This document shows positions 63,969 to 64,000 of a stretch of 64,000 nucleotides of DNA, piece by piece. Where the stretch lies: positions 9,432,215 through 9,496,214 of the forward strand of contig CM051029.1 of NCBI GenBank assembly GCA_027627225.1, written 5' to 3'. The DNA is from Congeria kusceri (Eukaryota; Mollusca; Bivalvia; Myida; Dreissenidae). The notes under the pieces were generated by a model, which searched no databases, was not told the DNA's origin, and saw only the letters and a list, made by a program, of their open reading frames with translations. Each line of letters opens with the position of its first letter. Positions within the stretch are counted from its first letter, which is position 1. The translations under genes were made by a program, and so were the position numbers.

Positions 63969-64000
63969 CTAACAGCAGGTAAAGTAATAGCAGGTAAAGT

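Overview
The window is eukaryotic nuclear DNA: AT-rich, intron-containing, and dominated by simple repeats, tandem arrays and decayed transposons. The best guess is a bivalve mollusc. This rests on a small Ig-domain receptor gene, a receptor tyrosine phosphatase relic, a LINE whose ORF1 reads like common bivalve elements, and a long nested tandem element whose ends resemble bivalve 'pearl'/Helentron-type repeats. It is inference; no species marker was found. There are no bacterial-type operons, no CRISPR array and no rRNA.

Layout. 0.25-2.36 kb: a compact four-exon gene for a type I membrane protein with one V-like Ig domain (signal peptide, Ig exon, short Thr-rich stalk exon, TM/tail exon), all with phase-1 introns; its third intron holds a 617-bp inverted-repeat element. 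3.1-5.5 kb: three diverged tandem ~900-bp copies, each carrying a phase-1 transmembrane exon; only the middle copy is intact. 5.8-8.4 kb: two AGT/GTA microsatellites. 9.8-10.4 kb: a second copy of the inverted-repeat element. 11.9-16.25 kb: a near-complete DNA transposon with terminal inverted repeats and a six-exon transposase-like gene broken by one nonsense codon. 17.9-21.0 kb: exon-by-exon remains of a receptor protein tyrosine phosphatase (both PTP domains). 23.1-26.5 kb: a nested tandem-repeat element. 28.1-30.1 kb: a CTA microsatellite split by a 962-bp hAT-like MITE. 31.1-33.0 kb: an internally deleted LINE on the minus strand. 34.1-35.1 kb: a broken SANT/Myb-like DNA-binding gene (minus). 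35.7-36.5 kb: another AGT microsatellite. 37.5-38.5 kb: a mariner-like pseudogene. 40.1-40.4 kb: a 26-bp minisatellite. 44.9-46.3 kb: a 32-bp minisatellite. 47.2-62.3 kb: an about 15-kb, 30-bp minisatellite with higher-order structure. At the right edge a minus-strand transmembrane exon enters the window.

Very few genes here look functional: the Ig receptor is the only complete intact one. Long reading frames in the microsatellites and in the 30-bp array are arithmetic by-products of 3-bp and 30-bp periods and are not annotated as proteins. I found no clear new multi-gene system. The most unusual signals are the 15-kb higher-order minisatellite, the inverted-repeat elements with tRNA-like segments in both arms, the transposon with symmetric CRE-like palindromes, and the array of nuclear-receptor half-sites.
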